Origin: Bimuria novae-zelandiae CBS 107.79
Taxonomy: Eukaryota; Ascomycota; Dothideomycetes; Pleosporales; Didymosphaeriaceae
NCBI GenBank assembly: GCA_010015655.1
Contig: ML976662.1
Span: 1,300,818 to 1,364,817, forward strand
Length of the DNA stretch: 64,000 nt
Direction: 5' to 3'
Shown here piece by piece: positions 44,725 through 58,589 of the stretch. The notes beneath the pieces were generated by a model, which made no database searches, was not told where the DNA came from, and saw only the letters and a list, made by a program, of their open reading frames with translations. Both the position numbers and the translations under genes were made by a program. Every line of letters starts with the position of its first letter. The stretch's first letter is position 1.

Positions 44725-47700
44725 TCGATAAGGACCTCTTATAACCTCCCTAGCTACCCACGTTTACTAGTAACAACCTGATTACTGCGACGCCAGAGGC
44801 CGTGATTAAGCATTTTAGGCAGGAACTAGCAAAGATTACTATAGAGCTAGTTGGCCAGCTACTTCTTCGTGGTGTGGAGCGATAACAATTATATATGTAC
44901 TGCCAGATCGCTACTAATGCCTTAGCTAAAGGCGAAGGGCTGTATAGAGCCCTCGTTTAAGCGTAGCAAAAGATAGACAGGTTAGAAGCCTAACTTGCTA
45001 AACAGGCCATAGTAGGCTCTACCTTTAATACACTAGTAACTTAATCTTATATAACTAAATTCTAAATTCTTTCTTAGACCTTAAGCTAGAGCGTCCCCTC
45101 CGCTAATAACCCGCTAAGCTCTAAGTCTAGTAAGCCTAATAACTTATATTTTTCGCGCTTATTACTATTTAAGCCTATTACTTATTTATATACACGCTCT
45201 TTAGGCGTAAGCCAGCGCTTAATTAAGTTCCTAAACCCTCCGCTGCTCTTAGACAGCAAGACAACTACGACCTTTAAGCACTAGAGGGCCTATATAGAGA
45301 ATAAACTTTGGTCTAACCGCGATTAGTTTATAGGAGAGACTTTAGAGGATACCTAAGAGCGTATTATAGCATATATAATTACACGCACAAAGGATCCCGC
45401 CCGTAACTAACTTATAACTTTAATTAGAGCTCTACGAGACGGTGGCGAACGCATTAATAGTAAATTTATAATAGAGATAATAGAGTAAGCTTTTAGCGAC
45501 CTATATAAGGAGAAGAAGGCCTATTAGGCATTTATTTAACTACGCCTCCGCTCTATAACTAAGTTTACTAGCTTCTAAGTAGACTTCTTTCGCCTTACGA
45601 CGCAGCGCAAGCTACCTGCTAATTAATAAGTTAAAAAGTTCTATAAGAAGCTTATAGATTAACTCTATATAGATATAGGCTATAATATTTATCGCCTTAA
45701 AGATAATTACTCTAAGTTTATTAACATCGCCCGCGACCTCGCACGAAAGGTAGTAATTATAGACTCTTAGGTTATAGCGCGCGCCGAACAAGAATCTTAA
45801 AAGAAGGCTACTTTTACCTTAGCCGCTAGGTCTCGCGAGTACGCTTTAATACCAGCGTAGCCCCTTACTCGCATATAGCCAACGCGCGCCACCACTATAG
45901 CTCTAAGTAGCTAGCTTACCTACTACTATTATAAAAAATTAAGACACATTACTCGAGACTACCTAAATAGCCTTGTTAATTAGAAAGCGTTAGAGGCCAG
46001 CGATTTAACACCGTAAGCTAATAAAAAGGTATACTATAAGGCTAAGGACAGAGGCTTCCTCTCTTTTAACAAGGAATTAGGAAAAGTATTACTCTAGGGG
46101 AAGTCTCCTTCCTAGAGAATCCTATAGGAGCTACTAGCATATAAGACCTCTTATTTAGCAAAAGTGCTTTCACTCTGCCCTGCCGCATCTTAACAAACGG
46201 GCTAGCAATTAAGTTAAAGGCTCTTATTAATACAAGCGCAGGTAGCTATATTCTAGTCTACCTTAAACACTTTCGCATAATTAAGAAGGGACTTAAGATA
46301 TCTATTAAAAGCATAAAAGCTGTTCCCTTGGCTAGATATAATAGTTAACTAAACAGGTAGGTAAATAAGCACTTCCAGGCTAACCTAGTGCTAAACGGCC
46401 ACCGCCTTACTACTCACTTTATACCCTGCAATACTAGCTGCCACGACCTTATAGTCGGCCGTAAGCTTCTTAAGGAAGCCAACGTCTAGATTAACTATAG
46501 GTAGTAGATACTTAAGTAACTAGACATAACATAGATTAACTACAAACGAGACATTATTATCCCAACGCGGGGTATAGCTACAGGAATTAATCCTAAGTAT
46601 TAGGCAGATACTAACTAACGTAACAAGCTTATAGACGTGGCTATTATATAGCATATCTACCGCTTATCGTAGCAATCCCCTTAGCGTCGTACCTACTAGA
46701 ACAACCTAGCGAAGATAAAGGAGTAGCTCCGCTACCAAGCGCTGCCGTTATAAGAGTAGTAGCTAACTCGCCCTAAACCTGTCTCCCGCAAGGACCTCGC
46801 TAAGGCAGGCCTTAAGATTAATATTATAAGAGCTACGGCATTTATAATTAATACGCGTTAGAAAGAGATAGTTATTAGCTATATTAGTGTTTACAAAGTA
46901 AAGAAGCTAATCTAAGACCGTAAGGAGGAGCTAGGCTAGACAGACCTACTAGACCTAGACGAAGAACTCCGCTAGCTTCTTATAAAGAAGTTATTGTTCC
47001 TAGGCTATGCAGGCGCTACCCTAGCTTACTTCTTAAAGAAGGACTCTAACGTACTACCTTTATACTATAATAGCGTTAATTACAATATTAAGCTAACTGC
47101 GGATAATACACTAACATTAAGCCTACTATATAGTATGTCTCTAGAGCAGTTACAGCTTATTAAGGATTACCTAAATAACTACCTTTAACGCGGCGTTATT
47201 ACTTACAGCAACGCGCCCTACGCCTTACTAGTACTATTTACTAAGAAGCCTAGAGGGGGGTAGCGATTTTATGTTAACTATCGTAAGCTTAACGCTATTA
47301 TAAAGAAAGATATCTATTTTATCTTACTTATCTAAGAGACCCTTGCGAGGCTCGCCTGTGCTAAGATATTTACTAAGCTAGACGTATAGTAGGCCTTTTA
47401 TCGCATTTAACTAGATAAGGAAGCAGAGGACCTAACCACGTTTTATATACGCTATAGTAACTATAAGTATCGTATACTCCTATTTAGTCTCTATAATAGA
47501 CCTACCACCTTCTAGCGATATATTAACAGAGTATTATATAGCCTACTTAACGACTTTTGCACAGCATATCTAGACGATATTCTTATCTACTTAGAGGATT
47601 CACTGCACTATAAGAAGCATATTACGCAGGTGCTTAAATAATTCCGCGATGCTAGTTTATAAGCAGACATTAAGAAGAGCAAGTTCGTAGTAACTAGGAT

Positions 47701-50200
47701 AAAGTTCCTTAGCCTTATTATTAGCACTTAAGGCATTTAGAAGAACCTAGAGAAGATTGCTACTATGCAGGACTAGCCTATGCCTATATTAGTTAAAAGC
47801 ATATAGTTATTTTTAGGCTTTTACAACTTCTACCAAACCTTCCTTAAGGATTATAGACGCATTATTAGACCGCTTATAAAGCTCCTTAAGAAGGACGCCT
47901 GGCATGCCTTTAGAAAGCAAGAGCTTGTAGCCTTTTAGCAAGTTAAAAACCTTATACTATTAGATAACGTACTTACTTACTACTCTCCCTATCGCGTCAC
48001 ACGCATAGAAATAGACGCGAGCGATAGTGTTATTACTAGCATACTCTCTTAGCTATAGGACGACGGACTCTGGCAACCTATAGCCTTTTATTCCAAGATA
48101 ATAAGCGACCCGCAGATAAACTACGATATACACGATAAAGAGATGCTAGCCATGATTTATAGCCTTAAAGAATAGAGATCTTAGCTTATTAGTCTACAGA
48201 TAACTAAGCCCTTTAGCGCTATTACTAACTATTAAGCGCTAAAGTACTTCTCTACTAAGCGCGAGCTTACTCCTCGACAGATGCGCTAGGCTATAATAGT
48301 AGCTAATTTTAACCTAAAGCTTACCTACTAACTAGGCACTACTAACGTGGTAGCTAACGCGCTATTACGTAAGCAGGAGGAACTATAGACTTAGAAAAAA
48401 AAGGATAAAGTAGCTTGTATAAGGGTCTTCTTACAGGCTAAGTAGCTAGACGTTAATATAATACAAGAAGCTCTAACCTAACTCGCTAACCTAGCTACTT
48501 AAGAATTACAAGGCTAAGAGCTTAAGATTACTATAATAGACACCTTTCTAGTCTTTCCTTTTATAGAGGATCCTCATGCCCTCGTCGATTAGGTAATTAA
48601 GGTAAACTAGAATTACGATAGCCTACAAAAGCTACAAGAAAAAGCTCTATCTAATAACTAAGGATTATAGAAGCTAAATAATTAAGATCTACTCCTATAT
48701 AAAGATTAGCTAGTTGTCTTAGTAGTTAACTTCCTACGCACCTACTTAATCCGAGCCGCCTATACTACGTAGCTCACTACTTACCCAGGAAAAAGGAAGA
48801 CAGCGAAGCTACTTAGAGATTAGTACTACTAGCTAAATCTAGCGAAGGATATGAACACCTATATCGCTGCCTATAAGGCTTATTAATAGAGTTATACGCC
48901 CCGCGACCGCACCCTAGGACTACTTAAGCTACTATTAATACTAGAGCGAGCATGGTAGGACGTTTTAATAGACTTTAAGTTATTCTTACCCGACAAGAAA
49001 GGGTATAATAACGCCTTTATTATAGTTAACCGCCTAAGCAAGCGCTGCTTCTCACTACCCTACTATAAGATAACCACGGCGGAATAGGCTGCAGATATGT
49101 ACTATCGCTACATCTGGCGCGTGTACGGCCCACCTAAGTCTATTGTCTCTGATCGAGGCCCGCAGTTTATCTTAGCATTTATAAACGAGCTATGCTAACT
49201 TATAGGCGTTAAGCAAAAGCTCTTAATAGCTTATTATTCTTAGACTAATAGCAACATAGAAATTATAAACTAGTACCTTAACTAGCGCCTTTGCCTATTT
49301 ATTAACTACTACTAGAATAACTAGTCTAACCTACTGCCCTGCATAGACTGGGCTCAGGCTATACTGCCTTATAAGACTACAGGCCTCTCGCCGTACGAGA
49401 TCGAGTTCAGACATCAGCCTACACACTACTAGGACTGGGAAGAGCGAATAAAGACCTTGCCTATAGCCCGTAAGCAGATGTCCCAAGAGGAAGCGTAGAA
49501 CTACGTAAAGGTTTAATATAACGCTATAAAGCGGGCTATAGAGATAGCTTGGAGAGGGATTATTTATGCCCAGGAGTAATAAGCACGTTAAGTAAATAAG
49601 AAGCAACGTAAGCTAGATTTTAGAGTAGGTAATTAAGTCTATATTACGCTAAGAGGCTTTACAACTAACTAGCCTAGTTAGAAGCTCGACTAGCAGATAT
49701 ACAGGCCCTACCTAATTATCGCTATAAAAGGATACTTCTACTAAGTTAAGCTTCTACCATACATGCACATATATAATGTCTTCTATGTAGACTGCCTATA
49801 GAAAGCCGCCACAGACACACTACTAGGTTAGATAGAGCCAGAAGAAGAGCTAATCGAGGTTAATAATAACCTAGAATAATAAGTAAAGGAGATCCTTAAT
49901 AGCCACATCTACTAAGGATATCTATAATATAAAGTCTCCTAGACTGCCTATAATCCTAACCCTACCTGGTACAACGCCCGAGGCTTTATTAGGGCACTAC
50001 ATAAGGTAAAGGAGTATTATAACGCATACTTAGACAAAGCAGGGCTACTACTATAACTAGACATCTAGCTACGAGCGTATAAGGCCGGCACCCATCTAGA
50101 GACAATAAAGGAAGATAATAAAGCTACGGTTATACTAGCACAAGGTAAGACACGAAGGAGGTAACACAACGGACTTAGAGAACTACGCCCACCTTAGAGG
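44725..50200 (+). pseudogene. RIP-destroyed gag-pol of gypsy family 2
   Basis: Plus-strand traces run in order. Gag (TPEAVIKHFRQELAK) starts near 44790. Protease and spacer follow. Reverse transcriptase lies at about 47200-48000 with catalytic box YLDDILIY at 47567, then RNase H at about 48000-48400 (IEIDASDSVI). The integrase core lies at about 48950-49450 (IDFKLFLPDKKG, then SIVSDRGPQF), and a chromodomain-like C-terminus at about 49880-50030 (EILNSHIYQGYLQYKV). Stops replace Gln/Trp throughout. The chromodomain suggests a chromovirus-type gypsy. Confidence 0.88.
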
Positions 50201-50207
50201 GGGGTAA

Positions 50208-50476
50208 TATAACGACCTAGCATGCTAACAGGACACATGACCTCGCGTAAGAGGCGCGACTGCCTCACGCCTAGGTGTAGCTGCCTCACGCCTGGGCGCA
50301 GCTGCCCACGCACCCAGTGTAGCTATCTTGGATAGATAGATATTCCGTGCCGAGCGGCAGCGCATAAAAGCGCCGCAGGCCTGTGTACCTACAGTCTCCT
50401 CATCTTAGTGTAGCTAAAATAGAGCTAACCTACCTTATCTACTCTCTTAATGCAGGAGCCTGTGCCCGTCCTTACA
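50208..50476 (+). repeat. 3' LTR of gypsy family 2
   Basis: Begins TATAACGACC (RIP-changed TGTGACGACC), ends CTTACA and is followed by target duplication TCCTA. It has the same 269-bp length as the 5' LTR. Confidence 0.92.
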
Positions 50477-50762
50477 TCCTAGACTATATACTATCTATCC
50501 TATTCCCCCCTATTATCTGAATTATTATTATAGTCCTGCCAAGGCCCTATAGTCCTAGGAAATTCTCGATTATGCGGGACTTTATTATGTAACTACTAAC
50601 CTAAGCTACCCCGCGCCTCTTTATATTCCCTTTATTTTATTCCTTTACTAGCTACTATACTATTAGCGTCCTTATCTAGTATTCTTACTTTTAAGGGTTC
50701 TAAGATTATAATACTATCCCCCTCTTATAGTTATTATCCTAATAACCTCTATAATTATACCG
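50477..50762 (-). repeat. LTR of gypsy family 3 copy A, right half
   Basis: This is the continuation of 35846-36087 after removal of gypsy family 2. The combined length of about 520 bp agrees with the other family 3 LTRs. Confidence 0.7.
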
Positions 50763-52005
50763 CTATACTATTAGCGCGTAATTTTTAATTCTTATAAAAA
50801 TACGTATTTTTACATCTTACGATAGGTTATAGCCTCCTCATAATTTTTCTTTTCTTACTAACTATACCTAAAGCTTTTTATTTATATATTACCACTTATT
50901 GCGTCTGTATAAAAAATGTAGAATCCTAAGGTCTTAAGATAATATTTAGTTATAAGTATTATTAAAAAATACAGCTTTATTACTTCGTAAATGCTATCTC
51001 CAGGGAGTGTGCTAATTATATATCTGTTTATACTTTATGTAGTATATAGGTTCCTAAAAAAGACTAGAAGCGTGTCTAGAAAGAGAAACGTAAAAAGCGT
51101 CTAGAGCTCTTTCGAGTAAAAGAATTAGCTACTCGCCTAGTGTAGGAGCTGGCCAAGGTAGAGGAAACGGAGCATAACTATACCTAGTATAATCTACGCA
51201 TTACTAATATAATAGAATATTTAGAGAAGTAAAATGAGGCCCTAAAATGTATAGCTACGATAAATAATCGCGAACTCTTGCAACTCGCACCTCTAGGAGC
51301 TAACTTAAGCCAGTTATAAGCTAAACCTTTTTTACTTTATTTTAATTTTTTTTTTATCTTTTCATCTTTTTCCCTTTTTTAATTTACTAATTCCTAGTTT
51401 CCTGCCTAAGGGTATTATTAGTAGCACTCTATTACTAATTCTTTATAGTTTATAAGATTTTCCTTTAGCTTTTAAGTATTATATTATTCTAGCTATCCTT
51501 TTTATTGAACAAAATATTTTAGCTAACCTTAAATTATTCTTAGGTCCCTAATTTCCTTAACTTTGTACTTATTATGTTCTAAATCTAACTAGATTTTAAC
51601 TAGAGTATTTAGTGGTACTAGTTCTAAAAGTAATTTATAAAATATAGGGTATATCTTTATATCTTATAGTAGGAGTAACTTAGTAATAACTAGTTCCTTA
51701 GTTTCTTGTACTTTAAAAGGGCCTATTTAGAGGTAGTCTAGTGTTCTACTAGGTCGTCTTATTCTTAAAATATTTTTATAATAAGAGAACCTTATACTCT
51801 TTTTTAAAAAATTAGTCTTTTAATTCTTCGCTTATTAACTTTCTTAGATACTATAAAAGCTTTTTTAGGTAATTTATTTTTATAAGGATTTATAATGTTT
51901 CCTTATCTTTTAAGCCTTATTTTAATTTTTTATAAAAATACTTTCTACATCTTTTAGATTTCCATAAGTAATTAGCTTATATCCGTAGTTTATATAGTAT
52001 AGGGA
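50763..52005 (-). pseudogene. 3' part of gypsy family 3 copy A: integrase end and antisense frame
   Basis: On the minus strand 52005-51320 reads as the integrase C-terminus and chromodomain linker (IGPFKV.ETKELV, then LLLELVPLN). It matches the corresponding part of copy B near 57950-58330. On the plus strand 51000-51310 carries the same accessory antisense frame as copy B (RECANYI, VPKKD, LAPLGAN). The copy stops abruptly at the LTR starting at 52006; its upstream part is not found right of 59686. Confidence 0.72.
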
Positions 52006-52247
52006 TGTTATAATTACGAAGAATTACGACGACACAGCGACCGTGAATTACGGAACAATAAAGGTCCACGCAGAAGGGCTAATAGGGATTAGCACGCTAG
52101 TAGGCAGGGTAGGATTAGGTTAGTAATTACGTAATTAGGATCCTAGTACAAGGATAAAATTTAGGGAGGATACTAGCTTAGCGTGAAAACTAGAGGATAT
52201 TTTACTAAAAAGTAAGTTCTTAAGAGACTAAAGGGATTCTAGGATAT

Positions 52248-52554
52248 TGTAACGGCCAGCAAGATATAGCCTTGCGGCTGATAGAATGGCGCTATGTACA
52301 AAGACTTAAAGCTAAAGAAGAGAAAGGGATCGAGAGGGCCGAGTAGGCGGCATATAGTCTACCGCTATTTAGTAACTGCTATCTTAATGCTGCGACTGCC
52401 TTCTTAATACTGCGACTGCCTTCTTAATGCTGCGACTGCCTTCTTAATGCTGCGACTGCCTTCTTAATACTGCGACTGCCTTCTTAGTGTAGTAGCTGCC
52501 GTCTATCGCCCTTGTAATAATGCCCAGATCACAGCAAGTCCCACGATCGTCACA
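52248..52554. mobile_element. Solo-LTR-like insertion, 307 bp, with tandem array
   Basis: Starts TGTAACGG and ends GTCACA, with exact 5-bp duplication GATAT on both sides (52243-52247, 52555-52559). It is GC-richer than its surroundings and not visibly RIP-mutated. It contains a tandem array of a 20-bp unit. Confidence 0.8.
52389..52495. repeat. Tandem array, 20-bp unit, about 5 copies
   Basis: The unit CTGCGACTGCCTTCTTAATG is repeated head to tail with G/A variation, inside the 307-bp solo-LTR-like insertion. Confidence 0.93.
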
Positions 52555-52735
52555 GATATTAAGGAATAAAATAACTAGTATATAGTCTAAGATACTCTGT
52601 ATACCTTTCCTACTCTCTATAGTTAACCCTTAATACTACAAGTACATTTTCTATAATAGATTAGTAAATCTTTTAGTTAGTTATTCTATAGTTCGTTATA
52701 ACATTAAATTATTTATAAATAATCTTATTATTATC

Positions 52736-52919
52736 TGTAACGGTATTCGGATCGTTCACTATTGCCTATGCTAGCTTACTGCTGCCTACACTCATTTTCC
52801 TGCTGCCTACACTTGTTTGCTGCTGCCTAATTTGCTCAGCAGTATATATCTTAGTTACTACACACATACAATCAAATCAGTATTTTCCCGACTTTCGCTT
52901 TGCAGCAACAACCGCTACA
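52736..52919. mobile_element. Solo-LTR-like insertion, 184 bp
   Basis: Starts TGTAACGG and ends CGCTACA, with exact 5-bp duplication TTATC (52731-52735, 52920-52924). It contains imperfect CTGCTGCCTACACT repeats and a TATA-like AGTATATATC. It shares its first eight bases with the 307-bp insertion. Confidence 0.82.
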
Positions 52920-53029
52920 TTATCCCTAGCTTTTAGCCTTTAAATATCTTATAGATATTTTACCCTTAACCTATTCTTCCTTAACCTAGAATAAACTTAG
53001 ATACGTACAGACTGCTTATAACACGTTAA

Positions 53030-56000
53030 CTACCTAAAGGTCTAAAATATTATAATAAAACTATTAAGCACTACTAGCTTAAGGACCCTAATAATACGTA
53101 GTGCATCTAAGCTAATTATAAATCTAATAATATTATTAGCTAACTTAGCTAATAAGATATAATATTTTAAGCAGTAGTTAGCTAAGCTAATAACTGACGT
53201 TTTAGTTACTATAACTATAGAAAGAATATCCTTTAAGGTTCTTAAGGTTTATAAAGGTAAACAAGAAGAATTTAAGGCGTTTTTTTATGAATATAGAACT
53301 TTACTACTACTATAATAAGGATATCTTTAAAACTAAATAAATTAAGATCCTTATAGCTAGTATGCATATAAATGATAAGATGGTTAAGTAGCTTTAATCT
53401 CTTATTAAGAACTATTTAGAAAATAAAGATAATACCTTGGAATATAGTAACGAAACTAAGAAGGTGTTTAAGGACTAGGTATTTTTTAAAAAATAAATAT
53501 AGATTTTATTTAAAGAAGTTAATAAGGAATAATAAGCTAAACGTAAGATATAAAGGCTTAAATGAACAAGATTAGCTAGTGCTTATATAGCCAAGTTTAG
53601 ACGCCTATAAGTTAAGATTAATTAGGATAACATCCTACTTTAAGTAGCTTACTATAATAGGCTAAAAGAAAACGTTAAGAACGAGCTTACCCACTATAAT
53701 AAGGTAAATAACCTAAAAGAGCTCGTAAAGCTAGCTATATAAATTAATAATTAACTCTATAAACGATAGTTAGAAAAGCGAGAAAGCTACTATATCTAAC
53801 CTAATATTAAGAAAAGCTAGAAACTATAGAAAGACTACAATAGAGACATCATAATAGCTAATAAACCCTAAAAATAGAAACTAAAGAAGTTATAAAAGGG
53901 CCGTAATAAAAAACTATTTAACTAAGAATAAAAATAACGCTTTAACGAAAAAGCATGCTTAGGATAGAGAGAATAACATTACTTTTAAAGGAATTATCTA
54001 AAGAACAATAAAAGATAGAGTAAGAGAACTTAAATAATTTAAGTAGTAATAACTATGCTACGGGCACTAACACCTATACTACTAGAGACTAATAAAGATA
54101 AAGTCTCTAATATAGAATTTAAGATTCTAGGGACACTAGAGGAAATAAAATAAAAGATAGTACTAGTGTATAAAGTCCTCTTTTAACTATTAGAAAGAAA
54201 GTGCTAGGTATATAATAGCTAGATACACACACCTTCAGAATACACGTAAAAAATTAAACTGAAAGGATTAAGGGCCACGATAATTTATAAGTTTGCTATA
54301 AAGTACTAAGGAAACATACTAGTACTATGATAGTAAATTAAAATATAAAAATAATATAAAAGAGTAGCCTAGTTTCTTTGTAATAAGGATGATTGCCAAC
54401 TATATTAAATAAAGAAGGCGTAAGTAGTAATATTGCAAAAAAAAAAACCCTAACTATAAGTTTATTAATAATTACGAACTAATAATAAACTATTATAAAT
54501 ATTTCCTAGACAAATAGGCACGTTATTATAAGGAATTAGGCTAGTAAAAGTACTTTAATAATAAATACTAAATGCATAAGATACATAAAGAATCTATAGA
54601 CTAGTACCCTAAAGGCATAAACTTAAGATTAATAGTAACTATAGAAAGCTAATAGATAGAGGGCATAAGCCTTAGTTACATATAATAAATTAGATAGCTA
54701 GATTGTAATAGGGATTGCCTAGCCTATCTATGTTAAAAAGAATACATAGTAGCATTAGAAATAATACTACTATATAATAATCTAAAATATTAGGAGTGTT
54801 CAGTTGCGGGATATAAACAACACGGAGAACCTTAAGAGGAAGAAAAGGTTTAGCAAATTAAAAATACGTAGAGCACCTATAAAGCGCTTTACAAAAAAAA
54901 AAGCTAAAAACTAACAATAGCATAAAAGAAGCTATATAAACTTAAAATAAGGAAGTAAAAGTTTTCTAGACTAACTCTAAGAAGACTAATAATAAAATTA
55001 AAAAACTAGAACATCACTAAATAAAAGACCTTACTAGTAAAGACGTAACTATAAAGGTAAAAAAGGCAGGAATTGGTATAAATAGCCTATACCTAATTAA
55101 GAAAGTTATAATTAGTAGTTACTAAGTAATAGCGCTAATAAACCTTAGAGTAACTAAATGTCTAATATCTCCTAAGATAGTAGAAAAATACGACCTGCTA
55201 TATAGAAATAAGAAAACACCTATATAGGTAGAAATAGTAAATAAGACGTTATCCTAAGGATATAGCAAACACTAGGTACGCCTTAAAATAACACTATTAC
55301 TTATTATTTTAAATAACTTCTAGAGCTAATATAGCTTTATAATAATAAAATCTCTAAGTTTAAACGTTATTATTAGGTGTAATTAGCTATTACGACATCA
55401 CGCTATTATTAAATAGTAGATGAAAATAATATATAGCTATAAACCTATAATAAAAGTTACTAGCATATAATATTTAAAATAAGTAAGCTTAAAGGTTTCG
55501 TATACACCTCTTAGAGAGGGAACGAGTAAGAAATTAATAATTAAAAAAAATTACCTTATAAGATTGCAAGAATCTACGAGAAGGACCCTTAGGTAGTAGG
55601 AATTATATGGATAAGGAAGAGTGAGCTCTAGAAGAAGGGACAAGAAACTCTATCTATACCTGAGAAGTATAAAGATTTTGCAGAGCTATGCTACAAGTAA
55701 GACAGCGAAATACTTCTAAAACACTAGGAATAGGATTATAAAATCTACCTATAAGAAGGTACAAAGCTATACTTTAAATAATCATAATTATTATCGCGAG
55801 ACTAATAAGATGAATTAGTAAAATAGTTAAGGAAGAACGTAAAAAAAAGGTTTATATAACTAAGTAAAAGTTTAATAGCTTCTGCTATACTATTCGTGCT
55901 AAAGAAAGATAGAAGTTAATAATTATACGTAGACTTTAAATAGCTAAATAGTAAGATAATAAAGAACTAATACTCCTTACTACTAATAATAAACCTTATA

Positions 56001-58400
56001 GATTAACTCTAGGGAGCTAAGTAGTTTATAAGATTTAATATATAGGACGAGTTTTATTAGATACGCATAGCTAAAGGACACAAATGGATAATAGTATTTT
56101 AAATACAATATAGACTATTTAAATTTATAATTATGCGTAAAGGACTAACAAACGCCTTAGCCACATTTTAAGTAATAGTAAATAAGGTATTATATAAATA
56201 CCATGATATATTCTGCACAGCATATCTAGATAATATCCTAATATATTTAAGAGACACGCTTAAGGAGTATATATAGCACATACGAAAGGTGCTAGCTAAG
56301 ATAAAGGAATATAGACTACTCCTTTACTTAAATAAGTGTAAATTTTATATAATAAAGTCAGAATATCTTAGATTTATAATCTCGAAAGAAGTCGTTAAAA
56401 TAGACCTAAAAAAAGTATCTATAGTATAAGAATAGCTATAACTTAAGTTATTTAAGGACGTCTAATCCTTCCTAGGAATTATTAATTTCTACTAAAAGTT
56501 TATTAAGGACTATTCTAAGGTTACAGGATCCTTAATATAGATTACTAAGAATAAAATAAGATTTAAGTAAGAAAAGAAATAGAAAAAGGTTTTTTTCTTA
56601 GCATCCCTCCTACGAATGCATAATATTGAGAAACCCACGAGGGTTAAGATAGATATATTAGACTACGCACTAGGAGCAATCCTTTTATAGTAGTGTAATA
56701 ATAGAAAATAGAGACTAGTGTTCTATTATTTAAGAAAGTTCTTAAGCGCAGAACTTAATTACGATGTTTATAATAAAAAACTACTAGGAATAGTAGACGC
56801 CTTTAAATAATAAGAAGTCTCGCTTACGAGAGCGCGTTTTACGGTAAAGGTATAAATAAACTACTAAAACCTTACTAGCTTTATATTAATAAATAGGAGT
56901 AATAAATAATTAATATAATAGATAAAGTTCCTAGCGAACTTTAACTTTACTATATACTATTAACTACGAACACTTAATGACGCGATAAATATTTTAAGTA
57001 AAAAATTAAATCTTATAAAAGATAAATTTGAACTATATAACGCAGTGCTACACGCAGGGAATAATAAGATAATTAAATATAATTAGCTAAAAATTAAGAT
57101 TCACGCGGCCAGCTTATAGTAGATAGGACTAGTAGTACACGATTTTTAGGATTATAGCTAACTCACCACCAAATAGCAGGAGGAATACGACCTTTTCTAT
57201 AGTAGACGTAACAAGACGTGCCGAGATCACTAATATTAAATTATTATAAAACTAGGCTGTAAGAAGGCCTTAATTAGGAAACTACATAAATTATAAGAAT
57301 AAGAATATTTAGATGTTAAGGAAATAACGCATCAGATCGCGAATAAATATACTATTTTTAAACTTAAGTATATGGTAACTAAGGTTATAAGTAACTATTT
57401 AGCATGCTATAAGAATAAGCTAAAATTATATAAGCCTTATAAACTATTGTAACTACTATAAGTAGCTAAACGACCTTAGTAAAGTATAATAATAGACTTT
57501 ATAGTAAAGCTGACAAGATTACTATAGCTAGAAATAAAGCAGATATATAACACTATTATAGTAATAGTAGACTACCTAACTAAGATAGCTAAGTTTAGAC
57601 CTATAAAAGAGTCCATAACAGTAGAAGAACTAGCTTATAAAGTAAATAATATAGTATTTATAAAACGCAGACTACCAAAAAAATTTATCATAGATAGAAA
57701 TAAGCTCTTTACGTCTAGGTACTAGGATACCTTTATAGTAGCTCTAGGCATTAATAAGAAGCTCTTAACAAGTTTTCACCCCTAGACTAATAGATAAACG
57801 GAATGTACGAATTAGACTCTAGAATAATATTTATAATCCTATATTAATAAATAACAAGATAATTAGGTAGAGCTACTACTAATAGCATAATTAGTATATA
57901 ATAGTATAAGATTAGGCACGATAAGGTACTCACTACACTATATAAATTATAAATATATGATAATTACTTATTAAGATCTAAAAGACGTAGAAAGTATTTT
58001 TATAAAAGTTTAAGATAAAACTTAAAAGATAAGGGAACTTTATAAAATCCTATAAGAATAAATTACCTAGGGGGCTCTTACGGCATCTAGGAACGCAAAT
58101 AAGCAAAGAATTAAAAACCTAACTTAAAAAAAAGAATAAAGTCTTCCCATTATAAAAAAATCTAAGGACAAAACGACCTAATAGAAAACTAGATTACTTC
58201 TAAATAGGCCCTTTTAAAGTATAAGGAACTAAGGGACTTGTTATAACTAAGTTACTTCTACTACAGAGTATAAAGAGTTACACTACGTTCCATAAATTAC
58301 TTTTAGAACTAGCCCCACCAGACGCTCTAGTTAGGACCTAATTAGACTTAAAAGACAACAAGTATAAGATTAAAAAATTAAGAATCTAAGAATGATTTAG
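53030..58400 (+). pseudogene. RIP-destroyed gag-pol of gypsy family 3 copy B
   Basis: Plus-strand traces include gag from about 53100 and reverse transcriptase at about 55950-56600. There, the part before the catalytic box reads FCTAYLDNI near 56210, with one Asp changed to Asn, and FLGIINFY follows. RNase H lies at about 56640-57000 and integrase at about 57200-58330. Stops at Gln/Trp positions are dense and no frame is intact. Confidence 0.82.
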
Positions 58401-58589
58401 GATTAGCGTAAATAGCATAATACTTAAAAACTAAAAGAAAATTTTATAAACAGTAAGGAAATAGTAATATATTACTACTAATAATACTCTTAGAGGGAAA
58501 ATTGACGAGGAAGGAGAAAATATTAAATAAAAAAATTAAAGTTAAATAAAAAAAGATTAGCCTACAACTAGCCTAAGTTAGCCCCTAAA

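Larger units (their letters stand above)
36088..50476 (+). mobile_element. Ty3/gypsy LTR retrotransposon, family 2, with nested insertions
   Basis: Two 269-bp LTRs (36088-36356 and 50208-50476) are flanked by an exact 5-bp duplication TCCTA (36083-36087 and 50477-50481). The element inserted into a family 3 LTR. Its own interior was later interrupted between about 36822 and 44724 by three pogo-like transposons and a MITE-like element. Host-element sequence shows between them at 41551-41702. Gag-pol resumes at 44725 and ends in a chromodomain just before the 3' LTR. Confidence 0.92.
52006..53023 (+). repeat. 5' LTR of gypsy family 3 copy B, with two insertions
   Basis: Starts TGTTATAATTACG and ends TTATAACA. 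It contains the 307-bp and 184-bp GC-richer insertions described separately. Confidence 0.78.

Noticed and set aside
46994..47188. 64-codon plus-strand frame
   Set aside because: It is a stop-free fragment of the gypsy family 2 polyprotein just before reverse transcriptase, not a separate gene.
49331..49606. 91-codon minus-strand frame with hydrophobic content
   Set aside because: It is the shadow of the gypsy family 2 integrase on the plus strand.
52389..52495. Short regular repeats considered as a CRISPR array
   Set aside because: The 20-bp units are directly adjacent without spacers and the organism is a fungus.
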